This document shows, in pieces, positions 25,832 to 34,603 of a DNA stretch of 64,000 nucleotides. This stretch comes from Hylemonella sp. GTDB taxonomy: Bacteria > Pseudomonadota > Gammaproteobacteria > Burkholderiales > Burkholderiaceae_C. Location of the stretch: assembly GCA_030695415.1 (NCBI GenBank), contig JAUYQZ010000036.1:54693-118692 (forward strand). The letters run 5' to 3'. Below the pieces are notes generated by a model. It made no database searches. It was not told the origin of the DNA and saw nothing but the letters and a program-made list of their open reading frames with translations. The position numbers and the translations under genes were made by a program. Every line of letters starts with the position of its first letter. The first letter of the stretch is position 1.

Positions 25832-25855
25832 AGCTTGGCTCTTGCACACCAAGCT
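25832..25855 (+). promoter_or_regulatory. Inverted repeat in the alaA leader
   Basis: AGCTTGG and CCAAGCT (perfect 7 bp, loop of 10) lie 11 bases before the alaA Shine-Dalgarno, between the divergent genes. It could be an operator or an RNA hairpin. Confidence 0.35.
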
Positions 25856-25874
25856 GTTGTATCCCGGAGGGACT

Positions 25875-27104
25875 TTGAAGACCATACGCAAATCGGAAAA
25901 GCTGGCCAACGTCTGCTACGACATCCGCGGCCCCATCATGGAGCGCGCCAAGCAGATGGAGGAGGAGGGCCACAGCATCATCAAGCTCAACATCGGCAAC
26001 CTGGCCGTGTTCGGCTTCGACTCGCCCGAGGAAATCCGCCAGGACATGATCCGCAACCTGCCCAACGCGGCAGCGTATTCCGACAGCAAGGGCATCTTCG
26101 TCGCGCGCAAGGCGGTGATGCAGTACACCCAGGAGCAGGGCATCAAGGGCGTGACGCTCGACGACATCTATCTGGGCAATGGCGCCAGCGAACTCATCGT
26201 CATGGCCACCAACGGCCTGCTCAACGATGGCGACGAGATGCTGCTGCCCGCGCCAGACTACCCGCTGTGGACAGCGGCGGTCAGTCTCTCGGGCGGCAAA
26301 CCGGTGCACTACCGCTGCGACGAGGCCAACGGCTGGATGCCCGACCTGGCCGACATCCGGGCCAAGATCACTCCGCGCACCAAGGGCATCGTGGTCATCA
26401 ACCCGAACAACCCGACGGGCGCGCTGTACTCCGACGATCTGCTCAAGGGCATCGTCGAGATCGCCCGTGAACACCATCTGGTCATCATGGCCGACGAGGT
26501 CTACGACAAGGTGCTGTACGACGGTGTGCGGCACACCGCACTGGGCAGCCTGTCGGACGACGTGCTCACGCTGACCTTCAATTCGCTCTCCAAGAGCTAC
26601 CGTTCCTGCGGCTACCGTGCTGGCTGGCTGGTGGTGTCGGGCGACAAGAAGCCGGCCAAGGACTACATCGAGGGCCTGAACATGCTCTCGTCCATGCGCC
26701 TGTGCGCCAACGTGCCGGGCCAGTCTGCCATCCAGACGGCGCTGGGCGGCTACCAGACCATCAACGACCTGATCGGCGAAGGGGGCCGCCTGCGCCGCCA
26801 GCGCGATATTGCCCACGAGCTGATCACCGCGATCCCCGGCGTCTCCTGCGTCAAGCCGCAGGCCGCCTTGTACATGTTCCCCCGGCTCGACCCCAAGATA
26901 TACCCGATCGAGGACGACAAGCAGTTCATCCTGGAACTGCTGGAGGAGACGCGCGTGCTGCTGGTGCAGGGCTCGGGCTTCAACTACCCGGACAACCAGC
27001 ATTTCCGCATCGTCTTCCTGCCGCACGAGGATGATCTGCGTGAGGCCATCGGCCGCATCGCCAAGTTCCTCGAGAGTTACCGCAAGCGCCTCGCGCACGC
27101 CTGA
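25875..27104 (+). CDS. alaA: Alanine transaminase (PLP-dependent aminotransferase, AlaA-like)
   Basis: 409 residues from a TTG start: it has GGAGGGAC just upstream and yields MKTIRKSEKLANVCYDIRGP, the expected N-terminus. The ORF track began further upstream at another TTG. Class I aminotransferase signatures are GIVVINPNNPTGALYSDDLL, ADEVYDKVLYDG and the PLP lysine in FNSLSKSYRSCGYRAGW. It probably converts pyruvate plus glutamate to alanine plus 2-oxoglutarate. The gene is followed by hom and thrC, which may be co-transcribed. Confidence 0.9.
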   Translation: MKTIRKSEKLANVCYDIRGPIMERAKQMEEEGHSIIKLNIGNLAVFGFDSPEEIRQDMIRNLPNAAAYSDSKGIFVARKAVMQYTQEQGIKGVTLDDIYLGNGASELIVMATNGLLNDGDEMLLPAPDYPLWTAAVSLSGGKPVHYRCDEANGWMPDLADIRAKITPRTKGIVVINPNNPTGALYSDDLLKGIVEIAREHHLVIMADEVYDKVLYDGVRHTALGSLSDDVLTLTFNSLSKSYRSCGYRAGWLVVSGDKKPAKDYIEGLNMLSSMRLCANVPGQSAIQTALGGYQTINDLIGEGGRLRRQRDIAHELITAIPGVSCVKPQAALYMFPRLDPKIYPIEDDKQFILELLEETRVLLVQGSGFNYPDNQHFRIVFLPHEDDLREAIGRIAKFLESYRKRLAHA

Positions 27105-27149
27105 AATCTGCATGAAGGCGCCCCTGTGGCGCCATGGACTGAGTCAAAG

Positions 27150-28475
27150 ATGAAAGCTATACAAGTAGGCCTGCTGGGCATCGGCACCGTCGGCTCGGGC
27201 ACGTACAACGTGCTCCAGCGCAACCAGGAAGAGATCAAGCGCCGCGCCGGGCGCGGCATCGAGATCACCATGGTGGCCGACCTGGACGTGGCGCGTGCCC
27301 AGTCCCTCGTGGGTCCCGGCGTCCAGGTGGTGAACGACGCGCGTGCCGTCATCGCCAACCCCGAGATCGACATCGTGATCGAACTCATCGGCGGCTACGG
27401 CATCGCCAAACAGCTGGTGCTCGAAGCGATTGCGGCCGGCAAGCACGTGGTCACCGCCAACAAGGCCCTGCTGGCCGTGCATGGCACCGAAATCTTCGCG
27501 GCGGCGTCGGTCAAGGGCGTCATGGTGGCCTTTGAAGCGGCGGTCGCCGGCGGCATTCCCATCATCAAGGCGCTGCGCGAGGGCCTCACGGCCAACCGCA
27601 TCCAGTGGATTGCCGGCATCATCAATGGCACCACCAACTTCATCCTGTCCGAGATGCGCGACAAGGGCCTGGACTTCGACGTGGTGCTGAAGGAAGCCCA
27701 GCGTCTGGGCTATGCCGAGGCCGACCCCACCTTCGATATCGAAGGCGTGGACGCCGCACACAAGGCCACCATCCTGTGTTCCATTGCCTACGGCGTGCCG
27801 GTGCAGTTCGACAAGGCCTACGTCGAGGGCATCACCAAGCTGGGCGCGCAGGACATCCGCTACGCCGAGCAGCTGGGCTACCGCATCAAGCTCTTGGGCA
27901 TCACCAAACGTACGGCCAAGGGCATTGAGTTGCGCGTGCACCCCAGCCTGGTGCCGACCAAGCGATTGCTCGCCAATGTGGAAGGCGCCATGAACGCCGT
28001 CGTGGTCAACGGCGATGCCGTGGGCACCACGCTCTACTACGGCAAGGGTGCTGGCTCCGAACCCACGGCCAGCGCCGTGATCGCCGACCTGGTGGACATC
28101 ACCCGCCTGCACACGGCCGACCCCTTGCACCGCGTGCCGCACTTGGCCTTCCAGCCCGACGCCATGAGCAATCTTCCCGTGCTGCCCATGAGCGAGGTGG
28201 TGACCAGCTACTACCTGCGCCTGCGCGTGGCCGACCAGGCCGGCGTGCTGGCCAAGGTCACCGGCATCCTGGCCGAGGCTGGCATCAGCATCGACGCCGT
28301 GCTGCAGCGCGAGGCTGACGAGGTGGGCGGTGAAGGTTCCACCCAGACCGACCTCATCATCCTCACGCACGACGCGCGAGAGGGCACCATGAACGATGCC
28401 CTGCTCAAGCTTCAGGCCTTGCCCACCGTGCTGGCGCCCATCGTGCGTATCCGCAAGGAAGAGCTGGCCGGATGA
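27150..28475 (+). CDS. hom: Homoserine dehydrogenase
   Basis: 441 residues; the ATG at 27150 gives MKAIQVGLLGIGTVGSGTYN, a Rossmann nucleotide-binding start. The catalytic domain has GIINGTTNFILSEM, AQRLGYAEADPTFDIEGVDA and KATILCSIAYG; a C-terminal ACT domain (DQAGVLAKVTGILAEAGISI) follows. It reduces aspartate semialdehyde to homoserine, and the ACT domain is probably a threonine feedback site. It sits 45 bases after alaA and overlaps thrC by ATGA. Confidence 0.97.
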   Translation: MKAIQVGLLGIGTVGSGTYNVLQRNQEEIKRRAGRGIEITMVADLDVARAQSLVGPGVQVVNDARAVIANPEIDIVIELIGGYGIAKQLVLEAIAAGKHVVTANKALLAVHGTEIFAAASVKGVMVAFEAAVAGGIPIIKALREGLTANRIQWIAGIINGTTNFILSEMRDKGLDFDVVLKEAQRLGYAEADPTFDIEGVDAAHKATILCSIAYGVPVQFDKAYVEGITKLGAQDIRYAEQLGYRIKLLGITKRTAKGIELRVHPSLVPTKRLLANVEGAMNAVVVNGDAVGTTLYYGKGAGSEPTASAVIADLVDITRLHTADPLHRVPHLAFQPDAMSNLPVLPMSEVVTSYYLRLRVADQAGVLAKVTGILAEAGISIDAVLQREADEVGGEGSTQTDLIILTHDAREGTMNDALLKLQALPTVLAPIVRIRKEELAG

Positions 28476-29887
28476 AGTACTTGAGCACCCGCGGCCACGC
28501 GGACCGCAAGCGTTTCTGCGAAATCCTGCTCGAAGGCCTCGCGCCCGACGGCGGCCTTTACCTGCCGGAGAGCTACCCGCAGGTGGACGACGCCACGCTC
28601 AACAAGTGGCGCCAGCTGTCGTATGCCGACCTGGCTTTCGAGATCCTCTCGCTCTACATCGACGACATTCCGGCTGACGATCTGCGCGCCCTCTGCCGCA
28701 AGACCTATACCGAGGCGGTGTTCGGGACGAAGGAAATCGTGCCGCTCAAGACGCTGGAGAACGGCATCCATCTCGAAGCCCTGTCCAACGGCCCCACGCT
28801 GGCCTTCAAGGACATGGCCATGCAGTTGCTGGGCAATCTGTTCGAGTACGAACTGGCCCGTCGCGGTGAACAACTCAACATCCTGGGTGCGACCAGCGGC
28901 GACACCGGCAGCGCGGCCGAGTACGCCATGCGCGGCAAGCAGGGCGTGCGCGTTTTCATGACCAGCCCGCACGGCCGCATGAGCCCCTTCCAGCAGGCCC
29001 AGATGTTCGGCCTACAGGACGCCAACATCCACAACCTCGCCGTCAAAGGTGTGTTCGACGACTGCCAGGACATCGTCAAGGCCGTCTCCAACGATCTGGA
29101 CTTCAAGCGCCAGTACAAGATCGGCACCGTCAACTCCATCAACTGGGCGCGCCTGGTGGCGCAGGTCGTGTACTACTTCGCCGGGTATTTCCAGGCGACG
29201 AAGAGCAATACCGAGCGCGTCAGCTTCGCCGTTCCCTCGGGCAACTTCGGCAACGTCTGCGCCGGCCATGTGGCACGCATGATGGGCCTGCCCATCGAGC
29301 GCCTGGTGGTGGCCACCAATGAGAACGACGTGCTCGACGAGTTCTTCCGCACCGGCGTCTATCGCGTGCGCGGCAGCGCTGACACGCACGAGACCTCCAG
29401 CCCGTCCATGGACATCTCCAAGGCCAGCAACTTCGAGCGCTTCGTGTTCGACCTGCTGGGACGTGACGGCGCCAAGGTGAAAGCCCTGTTTGGCGAGCAG
29501 CTCGGCAAGACCGGCCGCTTCGACCTCAGCGCGGATCCGGCGTTTGCACAGGCCCGCAGTCGCTATGGGTTTGTCAGCGGCAAGAGCACGCATGCCAACC
29601 GCCTCGCTACCATCCGTGACACCTGGGAGCGCTTCGGCGTGATGATCGATACGCACACCGCCGACGGTGTCAAGGTGGCGCGCGAGTACTTGCAGCCGGG
29701 CGTGCCCATGATCGTGCTGGAGACGGCGCTGCCCATCAAGTTCGCGGCGACCATCGTCGAGGCGCTGGGGCGAGAGCCCGAGCGGCCGGCCAGGTTCGAG
29801 GGCATCGAGCAACTGCCCAAGCGCGTGGCGGTGATCGCGGCCGATGTGCAGGTGGTGAAGGACTACATCGTCAAGGTTTGTGGCTAA
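28472..29887 (+). CDS. thrC: Threonine synthase
   Basis: 471 residues of the longer, proteobacterial-type threonine synthase. Landmarks are STRGHADRKRFCEILLEGLA at the N-terminus, the PLP lysine in GPTLAFKDMAMQLLG, GATSGDTGSAAEYAM and SFAVPSGNFGNVCAGHVA. It converts O-phosphohomoserine to threonine. The start overlaps the hom stop (ATGA). With hom and alaA it forms an amino-acid unit. Confidence 0.97.
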   Translation: MKYLSTRGHADRKRFCEILLEGLAPDGGLYLPESYPQVDDATLNKWRQLSYADLAFEILSLYIDDIPADDLRALCRKTYTEAVFGTKEIVPLKTLENGIHLEALSNGPTLAFKDMAMQLLGNLFEYELARRGEQLNILGATSGDTGSAAEYAMRGKQGVRVFMTSPHGRMSPFQQAQMFGLQDANIHNLAVKGVFDDCQDIVKAVSNDLDFKRQYKIGTVNSINWARLVAQVVYYFAGYFQATKSNTERVSFAVPSGNFGNVCAGHVARMMGLPIERLVVATNENDVLDEFFRTGVYRVRGSADTHETSSPSMDISKASNFERFVFDLLGRDGAKVKALFGEQLGKTGRFDLSADPAFAQARSRYGFVSGKSTHANRLATIRDTWERFGVMIDTHTADGVKVAREYLQPGVPMIVLETALPIKFAATIVEALGREPERPARFEGIEQLPKRVAVIAADVQVVKDYIVKVCG

Positions 29888-29917
29888 GCCCCAGGCGACG
29901 CACAAAGGAACAGTGGA

Positions 29918-30454
29918 ATGAAAGTGGTGGGTTTCGCCGGCTACTCCGGTTCGGGCAAGACCACGCTGGTCGAGCAGCTCATCCCCGCGCTCAAGCTGCG
30001 CGGCCTGCGCGTGTCCGTGGTCAAGCATGCCCACCACAAGTTCGACATCGATCACCCGGGCAAGGACAGCCATCGCCACCGCGAGGCCGGCGCCTTCGAG
30101 GTGGTCATCGCCTCCAACCGCCGCCTGGCCATGATGCGTGAGTTCGAGCAGCAGCACGAGCCCAAGGTGCACGAGTTGATCGCCGAGCTTGACGATGGCG
30201 TGGACTGGGTGCTCGTCGAAGGCTTCAAGGGCAGCGACCTGCTCAAGGTCGAGGTCTGGCGCGCCGCCGTCGGCAAGCCCGTGCGTTACCCCGACGACGA
30301 CTTCATCTCCGCCGTGGCCACCGACGACCCTACCCGACTGCCCGTGCCCACGGGCCTGGATGTGCTGGACCTCAGTGACCCCGACGCCGTGGCCAGCTGG
30401 CTGGTCGCGCACGGCGAGCGTTTCGACTACAACCCCGAGGTGTACGCCGCATGA
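29918..30454 (+). CDS. mobB: Molybdopterin-guanine dinucleotide biosynthesis protein B
   Basis: 178 residues with Walker A GFAGYSGSGKTTLVEQLIP, then VVKHAHHKFDIDHPGKDS, and VLVEGFKGSDLLKVEVWR near residue 105. MobB is a GTP-binding partner of MobA, improving the final step that adds GMP to molybdopterin. It is first in mobB-moeA-moaD-moaE, all linked by short overlaps; mobA is not in this window. Confidence 0.95.
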   Translation: MKVVGFAGYSGSGKTTLVEQLIPALKLRGLRVSVVKHAHHKFDIDHPGKDSHRHREAGAFEVVIASNRRLAMMREFEQQHEPKVHELIAELDDGVDWVLVEGFKGSDLLKVEVWRAAVGKPVRYPDDDFISAVATDDPTRLPVPTGLDVLDLSDPDAVASWLVAHGERFDYNPEVYAA

Positions 30455-31704
30455 CCACACCGCGTGCTCCGCTCAAGAGCCTGGACGAGGCCCTCGCTGC
30501 GCTTTTGGCTCACGCGCAGCCACTGGCCGGCACCGAGCAGGTTTCCACCTTCGACGCCGACGGCCGCGTGCTCGCGCAGGACCTGGTCTCGGCCCTGCAC
30601 GTGCCGCCGCAGGACAACAGCGCCATGGACGGCTATGCCGTGCGCTGCGCGGATGTGGTGGAGCCCGGCGTCGTGCTGCAGGTGACCCAGCGCATTCCGG
30701 CCGGCCAGCACGGCCATGCGCTGGAGCCGCTGAGCGCCGCGCGCATCTTCACCGGTGCGCCTGTGCCGCCCGGTGCCGATGCCATCGTCATGCAGGAAGA
30801 CTGCGAGCTCGTGAACGAATGCGAGGGCGGGGTGCGCGTGAACGCCACGCCCCAGCCTGGCCAGTGGATCCGCCGCGCGGGTGAAGACGTGACCCGCGGC
30901 GCCGTGGTGCTGGCGCGCGGCCAGCGCCTGGGCCCCGCCGCGCTGGGCATGGCCGCCGGTATCGGCCAGTCCCAGCTCACCGTCGTGCGCCGCCCGCGCG
31001 TGGCCCTGTTTTCCACCGGCGACGAACTCGTCATGCCAGGCGACGTGCCGCCCGAGCAGATGCCGCCGGGCGCCATCTACAACTCCAACCGCTTCTTCCT
31101 GCGCGCCCTGTTGCAGCGTCTGGGCTGCGAGGTCACGGACTACGGCATCGTGCCTGACCGGCGAGAGGCCACCCTCCAGGCCCTGCAGGGTGCGGCCCAG
31201 AACCACGACCTGGTGCTGACCAGCGGCGGCGTTTCGGTGGGCGAGGAAGACCACGTCAAGCCGTCTGTGCAACAGCTTGGCGAGTTGGACCTCTGGCAGA
31301 TCTCCATGAAACCGGGCAAGCCCTTTGCCTACGGCAAGCTCTACCGCAGCGGTCCGCAGGACGCCTGCCACTTCGCCGGCCTTCCGGGCAACCCGGTCTC
31401 CAGCTACGTTACCTTCATGCTGCTGGTGCGGCCCTTCCTGCTGCGCCTGCAGGGCGTGGCCGATGTGACGCCGGTGCGCATGGCCCTGCCAGCTCACTTC
31501 GAACTGAAGCGCGGCGACAAGCGCCGTGAGTTCCTGCGCGTGCGTCGCAACGCGGCCGGCGGCCTGGACCTGTTCCCCAACCAGAGCTCCGGCGTGCTGA
31601 CCTCGGCCGCCTGGGGTGATGGCCTGGTCGACAACCCGGCGAACACGACGATCGCCAAAGGCGATATCGTGCAGTTCATTTCCTTTGCGGAGCTGATGGG
31701 ATGA
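30451..31704 (+). CDS. moeA: Molybdopterin molybdenumtransferase MoeA
   Basis: 417 residues. Visible signatures are PPQDNSAMDGYAVRC in the N-terminal part, RIFTGAPVPPGADAIVMQED, STGDELVMPG in the MoaB/Mog-like domain, LTSGGVSVGEEDHVKP and FAGLPGNPVSSYVTF. It inserts molybdate into adenylated molybdopterin. Its start overlaps mobB (ATGA) and its end overlaps moaD (ATGA), so the operon is tightly coupled. Confidence 0.97.
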   Translation: MTTPRAPLKSLDEALAALLAHAQPLAGTEQVSTFDADGRVLAQDLVSALHVPPQDNSAMDGYAVRCADVVEPGVVLQVTQRIPAGQHGHALEPLSAARIFTGAPVPPGADAIVMQEDCELVNECEGGVRVNATPQPGQWIRRAGEDVTRGAVVLARGQRLGPAALGMAAGIGQSQLTVVRRPRVALFSTGDELVMPGDVPPEQMPPGAIYNSNRFFLRALLQRLGCEVTDYGIVPDRREATLQALQGAAQNHDLVLTSGGVSVGEEDHVKPSVQQLGELDLWQISMKPGKPFAYGKLYRSGPQDACHFAGLPGNPVSSYVTFMLLVRPFLLRLQGVADVTPVRMALPAHFELKRGDKRREFLRVRRNAAGGLDLFPNQSSGVLTSAAWGDGLVDNPANTTIAKGDIVQFISFAELMG

Positions 31705-31952
31705 AGGTCAACGTCAAATACTTCGCTTCCATCCGCGAGAGCCTGGGCACGGGCAGCGAGCCGCTGCAGACCACGGCCGCCACACTGGGTGCCTTGCGCG
31801 ACGAACTGATCGCACGCGGCGGCGCCTATGCCCAGAGCCTGGCCCGCGGCCGTGCCGTGCGCGTGGCACTCAACCAGGTCATGAGCGGCGAGGACGCCGC
31901 GCTGACCGAGGGCTGCGAAGTGGCATTCTTCCCGCCGGTGACCGGAGGCTGA
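31701..31952 (+). CDS. moaD: Molybdopterin synthase sulfur carrier subunit MoaD
   Basis: 83 residues of ubiquitin-like fold, starting MKVNVKYFASIRESLGTGSE and ending FFPPVTGG. The terminal Gly-Gly is the site of thiocarboxylation, which donates sulfur in molybdopterin formation. It lies between moeA and moaE with one or two bases of overlap or spacing. Confidence 0.97.
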   Translation: MKVNVKYFASIRESLGTGSEPLQTTAATLGALRDELIARGGAYAQSLARGRAVRVALNQVMSGEDAALTEGCEVAFFPPVTGG

Positions 31953-31953
31953 A

Positions 31954-32433
31954 ATGGTCGCGCGCGTCGTCATCCAGACCCAGGACTTCGACGTCAGCGC
32001 CGAGATCGCCGCCCTGCGTGCGCAGGACAAACGCGTGGGCGCGGTGTGCACTTTCATCGGTACCGTGCGCGACCGCAACGACGGCCAGTCGGTGAGCACC
32101 ATGGAGCTGGAGCACTACCCCGGCATGACCGAGAAGTCCATCGAGGACATGATCGACGCGGCCTTCCAGCGCTTCGACATCTATGCCGCGCGGGTGATCC
32201 ACCGCGTGGGTCCTCTCTTGCCGCTGGACCAGATCGTGCTGGTGGTGGTCACCTCGGCGCACCGCGGCGAGAGCTTCCAGGCCTGCGAGTTCCTGATGGA
32301 CTACCTCAAGACCCAGGCGCCGTTCTGGAAGAAGGAACAGACGCCTGAGGGCGCACGCTGGGTCGATGCCCGCGTCAGCGACGATGCGGCGCTGGCCAAA
32401 TGGGGCATTGCTTCCGGCAACTCCGCGGCCTGA
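31954..32433 (+). CDS. moaE: Molybdopterin synthase catalytic subunit MoaE
   Basis: 159 residues. GAVCTFIGTVRDRNDGQSVS, LELEHYPGMTEKSI, IHRVGPLLPLDQIVLV and the Lys-containing PFWKKEQTPEGARWVDA are MoaE signatures, the latter holding a conserved active-site lysine. It pairs with MoaD to convert cyclic pyranopterin monophosphate to molybdopterin. It is the last gene of the molybdenum cofactor operon; no clear terminator follows. Confidence 0.97.
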   Translation: MVARVVIQTQDFDVSAEIAALRAQDKRVGAVCTFIGTVRDRNDGQSVSTMELEHYPGMTEKSIEDMIDAAFQRFDIYAARVIHRVGPLLPLDQIVLVVVTSAHRGESFQACEFLMDYLKTQAPFWKKEQTPEGARWVDARVSDDAALAKWGIASGNSAA

Positions 32434-32512
32434 CCCCCGGGGCCGCCTGACGGGCATCGCTGCGTCATCAGTAGAAACCGCAGTGTCGGTGGGTCGGTCC
32501 TGACCTTAGGAT

Positions 32513-32528
32513 GGTAAGAGTTCTTATC
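32513..32528 (+). promoter_or_regulatory. Inverted repeat in promoter region of the decarboxylase cassette
   Basis: GGTAAGAGTTCTTATC contains the palindrome TAAGA-GT-TCTTA, extending to six of seven paired bases in each arm. It is the only AT-rich spot in the 114-base gap before the LigW-like gene, 20 bases from its start. It could be a repressor or activator site; no regulator gene is adjacent. Confidence 0.4.
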
Positions 32529-32547
32529 AATACCCAGGATCGACCGC

Positions 32548-33621
32548 ATGGAGATCAAGCTCCCCAATCTGGCCAACCCGGCCCCCCCGCACAAAGTGCC
32601 CTACCTGCGCATCGCCACCGAAGAGGCGTTTGCCACGCAGGAGATGATCGACATCTACAAGAAGATCCTGGCGCGCGGCGACGCTGACGCCGGCTTTCGC
32701 GGCCTGATGGGTTTCTACATGAGCAGCCCCAGCGAGCGGGCCCAGCACATCATGCGCGGCCTGCTGGACCTGGACCAGCTGCGCCTGCAGCACATGGACG
32801 CGGCAGGGGTGGACATGGCCGTCCTTGCGCTGACCTCGCCGGCCGCGCAGGTCATGGACCCGGCCACCGCGGTGTCTTTCGTGCAGACCGCCAACGACGA
32901 ACTGGCCGAAGCCGTGCGCCGCCATCCCACGCGCCTGGCCGGCATGATCGCCATCGCTCCGCAGGACCCGGCCGCCGCCGCGAAGGAGATCGAGCGCGGC
33001 GTGAGCAAGCTGGGCATGCACTCGGTCATCATCAACTCGCACACCCAGGGCGAGTACCTGTCGGACCCGAAGTTCTGGGACATCTTCGCCGCCGCCGAAG
33101 CGAACGATGCTCCCATTTACCTGCACCCCAATGCGTTGCCGCCCGGCATGCTGCAGCCCTTCCAGGAATGCGGCCTGGACGGCGCCATCTACGGCTTCGG
33201 CGTGGAGACCGGCCTGCACGCCATGCGCATCATCACCGCCGGCGTGTTCGACCGCTTCCCCAAGCTGCGCATGATCCTGGGTCATATGGGCGAGGCGCTG
33301 CCGTTCTGGGCCTACCGCCTGGACTACATGCACCAGGCCACGGTGAAGTCCAAGCGCTACCCGAGCATCCAGCCCCTGCGCAAACGCCCCAGCGAGTACC
33401 TGCGTGAGCACTTCTACATCACCAACAGCGGCGTGGCCTGGGAACAGGCCATCAAGTTCACGCAGGACTTCATGGGCACGGAGCGCGTGATGTACGCCAT
33501 GGACTATCCTTACCAGTACGCGCCCGATGAAGTGAATATGCTCGACGCCATGGACATGCCGCTGGAGCACAAGCGCCAGTTCTTCCAGACCAATGCCGAA
33601 GCCGTGTTCAAACTGAAGTAA
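32548..33621 (+). CDS. Amidohydrolase-superfamily aromatic acid decarboxylase (LigW-like)
   Basis: 357 residues of the ACMSD/5-carboxyvanillate/gamma-resorcylate decarboxylase group. Metal-ligand motifs are YLRIATEEAFATQEM (Glu), IYLHPNALPPGM (His) and VMYAMDYPYQYAPDE (Asp). Other LigW-type blocks are INSHTQGEYLSD, GLDGAIYGFGVETGLHAMR and LRMILGHMGEALPFWAYRLD. By family it removes a carboxylate from a hydroxylated aromatic acid; the substrate is inferred only. It is first gene of a three-gene unit with a Bug-type binding protein and a flavin monooxygenase. Confidence 0.85.
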   Translation: MEIKLPNLANPAPPHKVPYLRIATEEAFATQEMIDIYKKILARGDADAGFRGLMGFYMSSPSERAQHIMRGLLDLDQLRLQHMDAAGVDMAVLALTSPAAQVMDPATAVSFVQTANDELAEAVRRHPTRLAGMIAIAPQDPAAAAKEIERGVSKLGMHSVIINSHTQGEYLSDPKFWDIFAAAEANDAPIYLHPNALPPGMLQPFQECGLDGAIYGFGVETGLHAMRIITAGVFDRFPKLRMILGHMGEALPFWAYRLDYMHQATVKSKRYPSIQPLRKRPSEYLREHFYITNSGVAWEQAIKFTQDFMGTERVMYAMDYPYQYAPDEVNMLDAMDMPLEHKRQFFQTNAEAVFKLK

Positions 33622-33643
33622 TCCACGAAACGAGGAGACCGAG

Positions 33644-34603
33644 ATGAAGACGATCAAGCATCTGTTCGCAGGCTTGCTCCTGCTGGCCGGCGCCGCCGGC
33701 GCGCAGACCTGGCCCGCGCAGCCCGTGCGCATCATCGTGCCCTTCACGCCGGGCACCGGCATGGACACCATCGCCCGCACCGTGGCACCGCGCCTGTCCG
33801 AGCGCCTGGGCCAGCCCGTGGTGGTGAGCAATGTGCCTGGCGCCAGCGGCAACATCGGCGCCGACCAGGTGGCCAAGAGCAATCCCGACGGCTACACCGT
33901 GCTCATGGGCGCCAACACCATGCTCATGGCCTCGCAGCTCTACAAGAACACGCCCTTCGATCCGGTGAAGGATTTTGCCCCCGTCTCCATGGCGGCCTGG
34001 GGCACGCTGATGCTGGTGGCCAACCCCAAGACCGGCATCAAGTCGCTGGCGGACCTGCTGGCGCAGGCGCGCGCCAAACCCGGCAGCATCAGCTTCGGCT
34101 CGCCCGGTGTCGGCACGCCGCACCACATGGCCATGGAGCTCTTCAAGGTGCAGACGCAGACCTTCATGCTGCACGTGCCCTACCGCGGCACCGCCGGCTA
34201 CACCACCGACCTGCTTGCGGGCGAGCTCAACGTCGGCTTCCTGCCGGTGCACGTGGCCCAGGGTTTCGTCAGCAGCGGACGGCTCAACGCCCTGGCCGTG
34301 GGCAGCCCCAAGCGCCACCCCGTGTCACCCAATGTGGCCACCTTTGAAGAGCTGGGCGCCAAGGGCGTGGACGTGGACCTCTGGTATGCCTTCTTCGTGC
34401 CAAGCAAGACGCCATCGACCGTGCAGCAGCGCCTGAACGGCGAGATCGCAGCCATCCTCAAGCTGCCCGAAGTGCGCGACGCCCTGGGCAAGGCGGGCAT
34501 GGTGGCCGAGGCCTCCACACCGGCCGAGCTGGGTGACATCGTCCGCAAGGACTACCCGCGCTGGGGCGCCGTCATCCGGCGCAACAATATTTCGGCCGAG
34601 TGA
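33644..34603 (+). CDS. Bug/TctC-type tripartite tricarboxylate transporter substrate-binding protein
   Basis: 319 residues with a signal peptide (MKTIKHLFAGLLLLAGAAGA, cleaved near AGAQ). Next come the family-typical WPAQPVRIIVPFTPGTGMDT, VVSNVPGASGNIGADQVAKS and ARAKPGSISFGSPGVGTPHH. These periplasmic proteins capture carboxylates for TctAB-like membrane subunits, which are absent here, as in many Burkholderiales. It sits between the decarboxylase and the monooxygenase, so its ligand is probably the aromatic substrate. Confidence 0.92.
   Translation: MKTIKHLFAGLLLLAGAAGAQTWPAQPVRIIVPFTPGTGMDTIARTVAPRLSERLGQPVVVSNVPGASGNIGADQVAKSNPDGYTVLMGANTMLMASQLYKNTPFDPVKDFAPVSMAAWGTLMLVANPKTGIKSLADLLAQARAKPGSISFGSPGVGTPHHMAMELFKVQTQTFMLHVPYRGTAGYTTDLLAGELNVGFLPVHVAQGFVSSGRLNALAVGSPKRHPVSPNVATFEELGAKGVDVDLWYAFFVPSKTPSTVQQRLNGEIAAILKLPEVRDALGKAGMVAEASTPAELGDIVRKDYPRWGAVIRRNNISAE

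Noticed and set aside
25410-27113. 567-codon minus-strand ORF
   Set aside because: Only its last 124 codons (Mth938-like) are real; the rest is antisense to alaA.
29012-30460. 482-codon minus-strand ORF opposite thrC and mobB
   Set aside because: A shadow with His/Val/Gly/Asp-rich composition and no recognisable domain.
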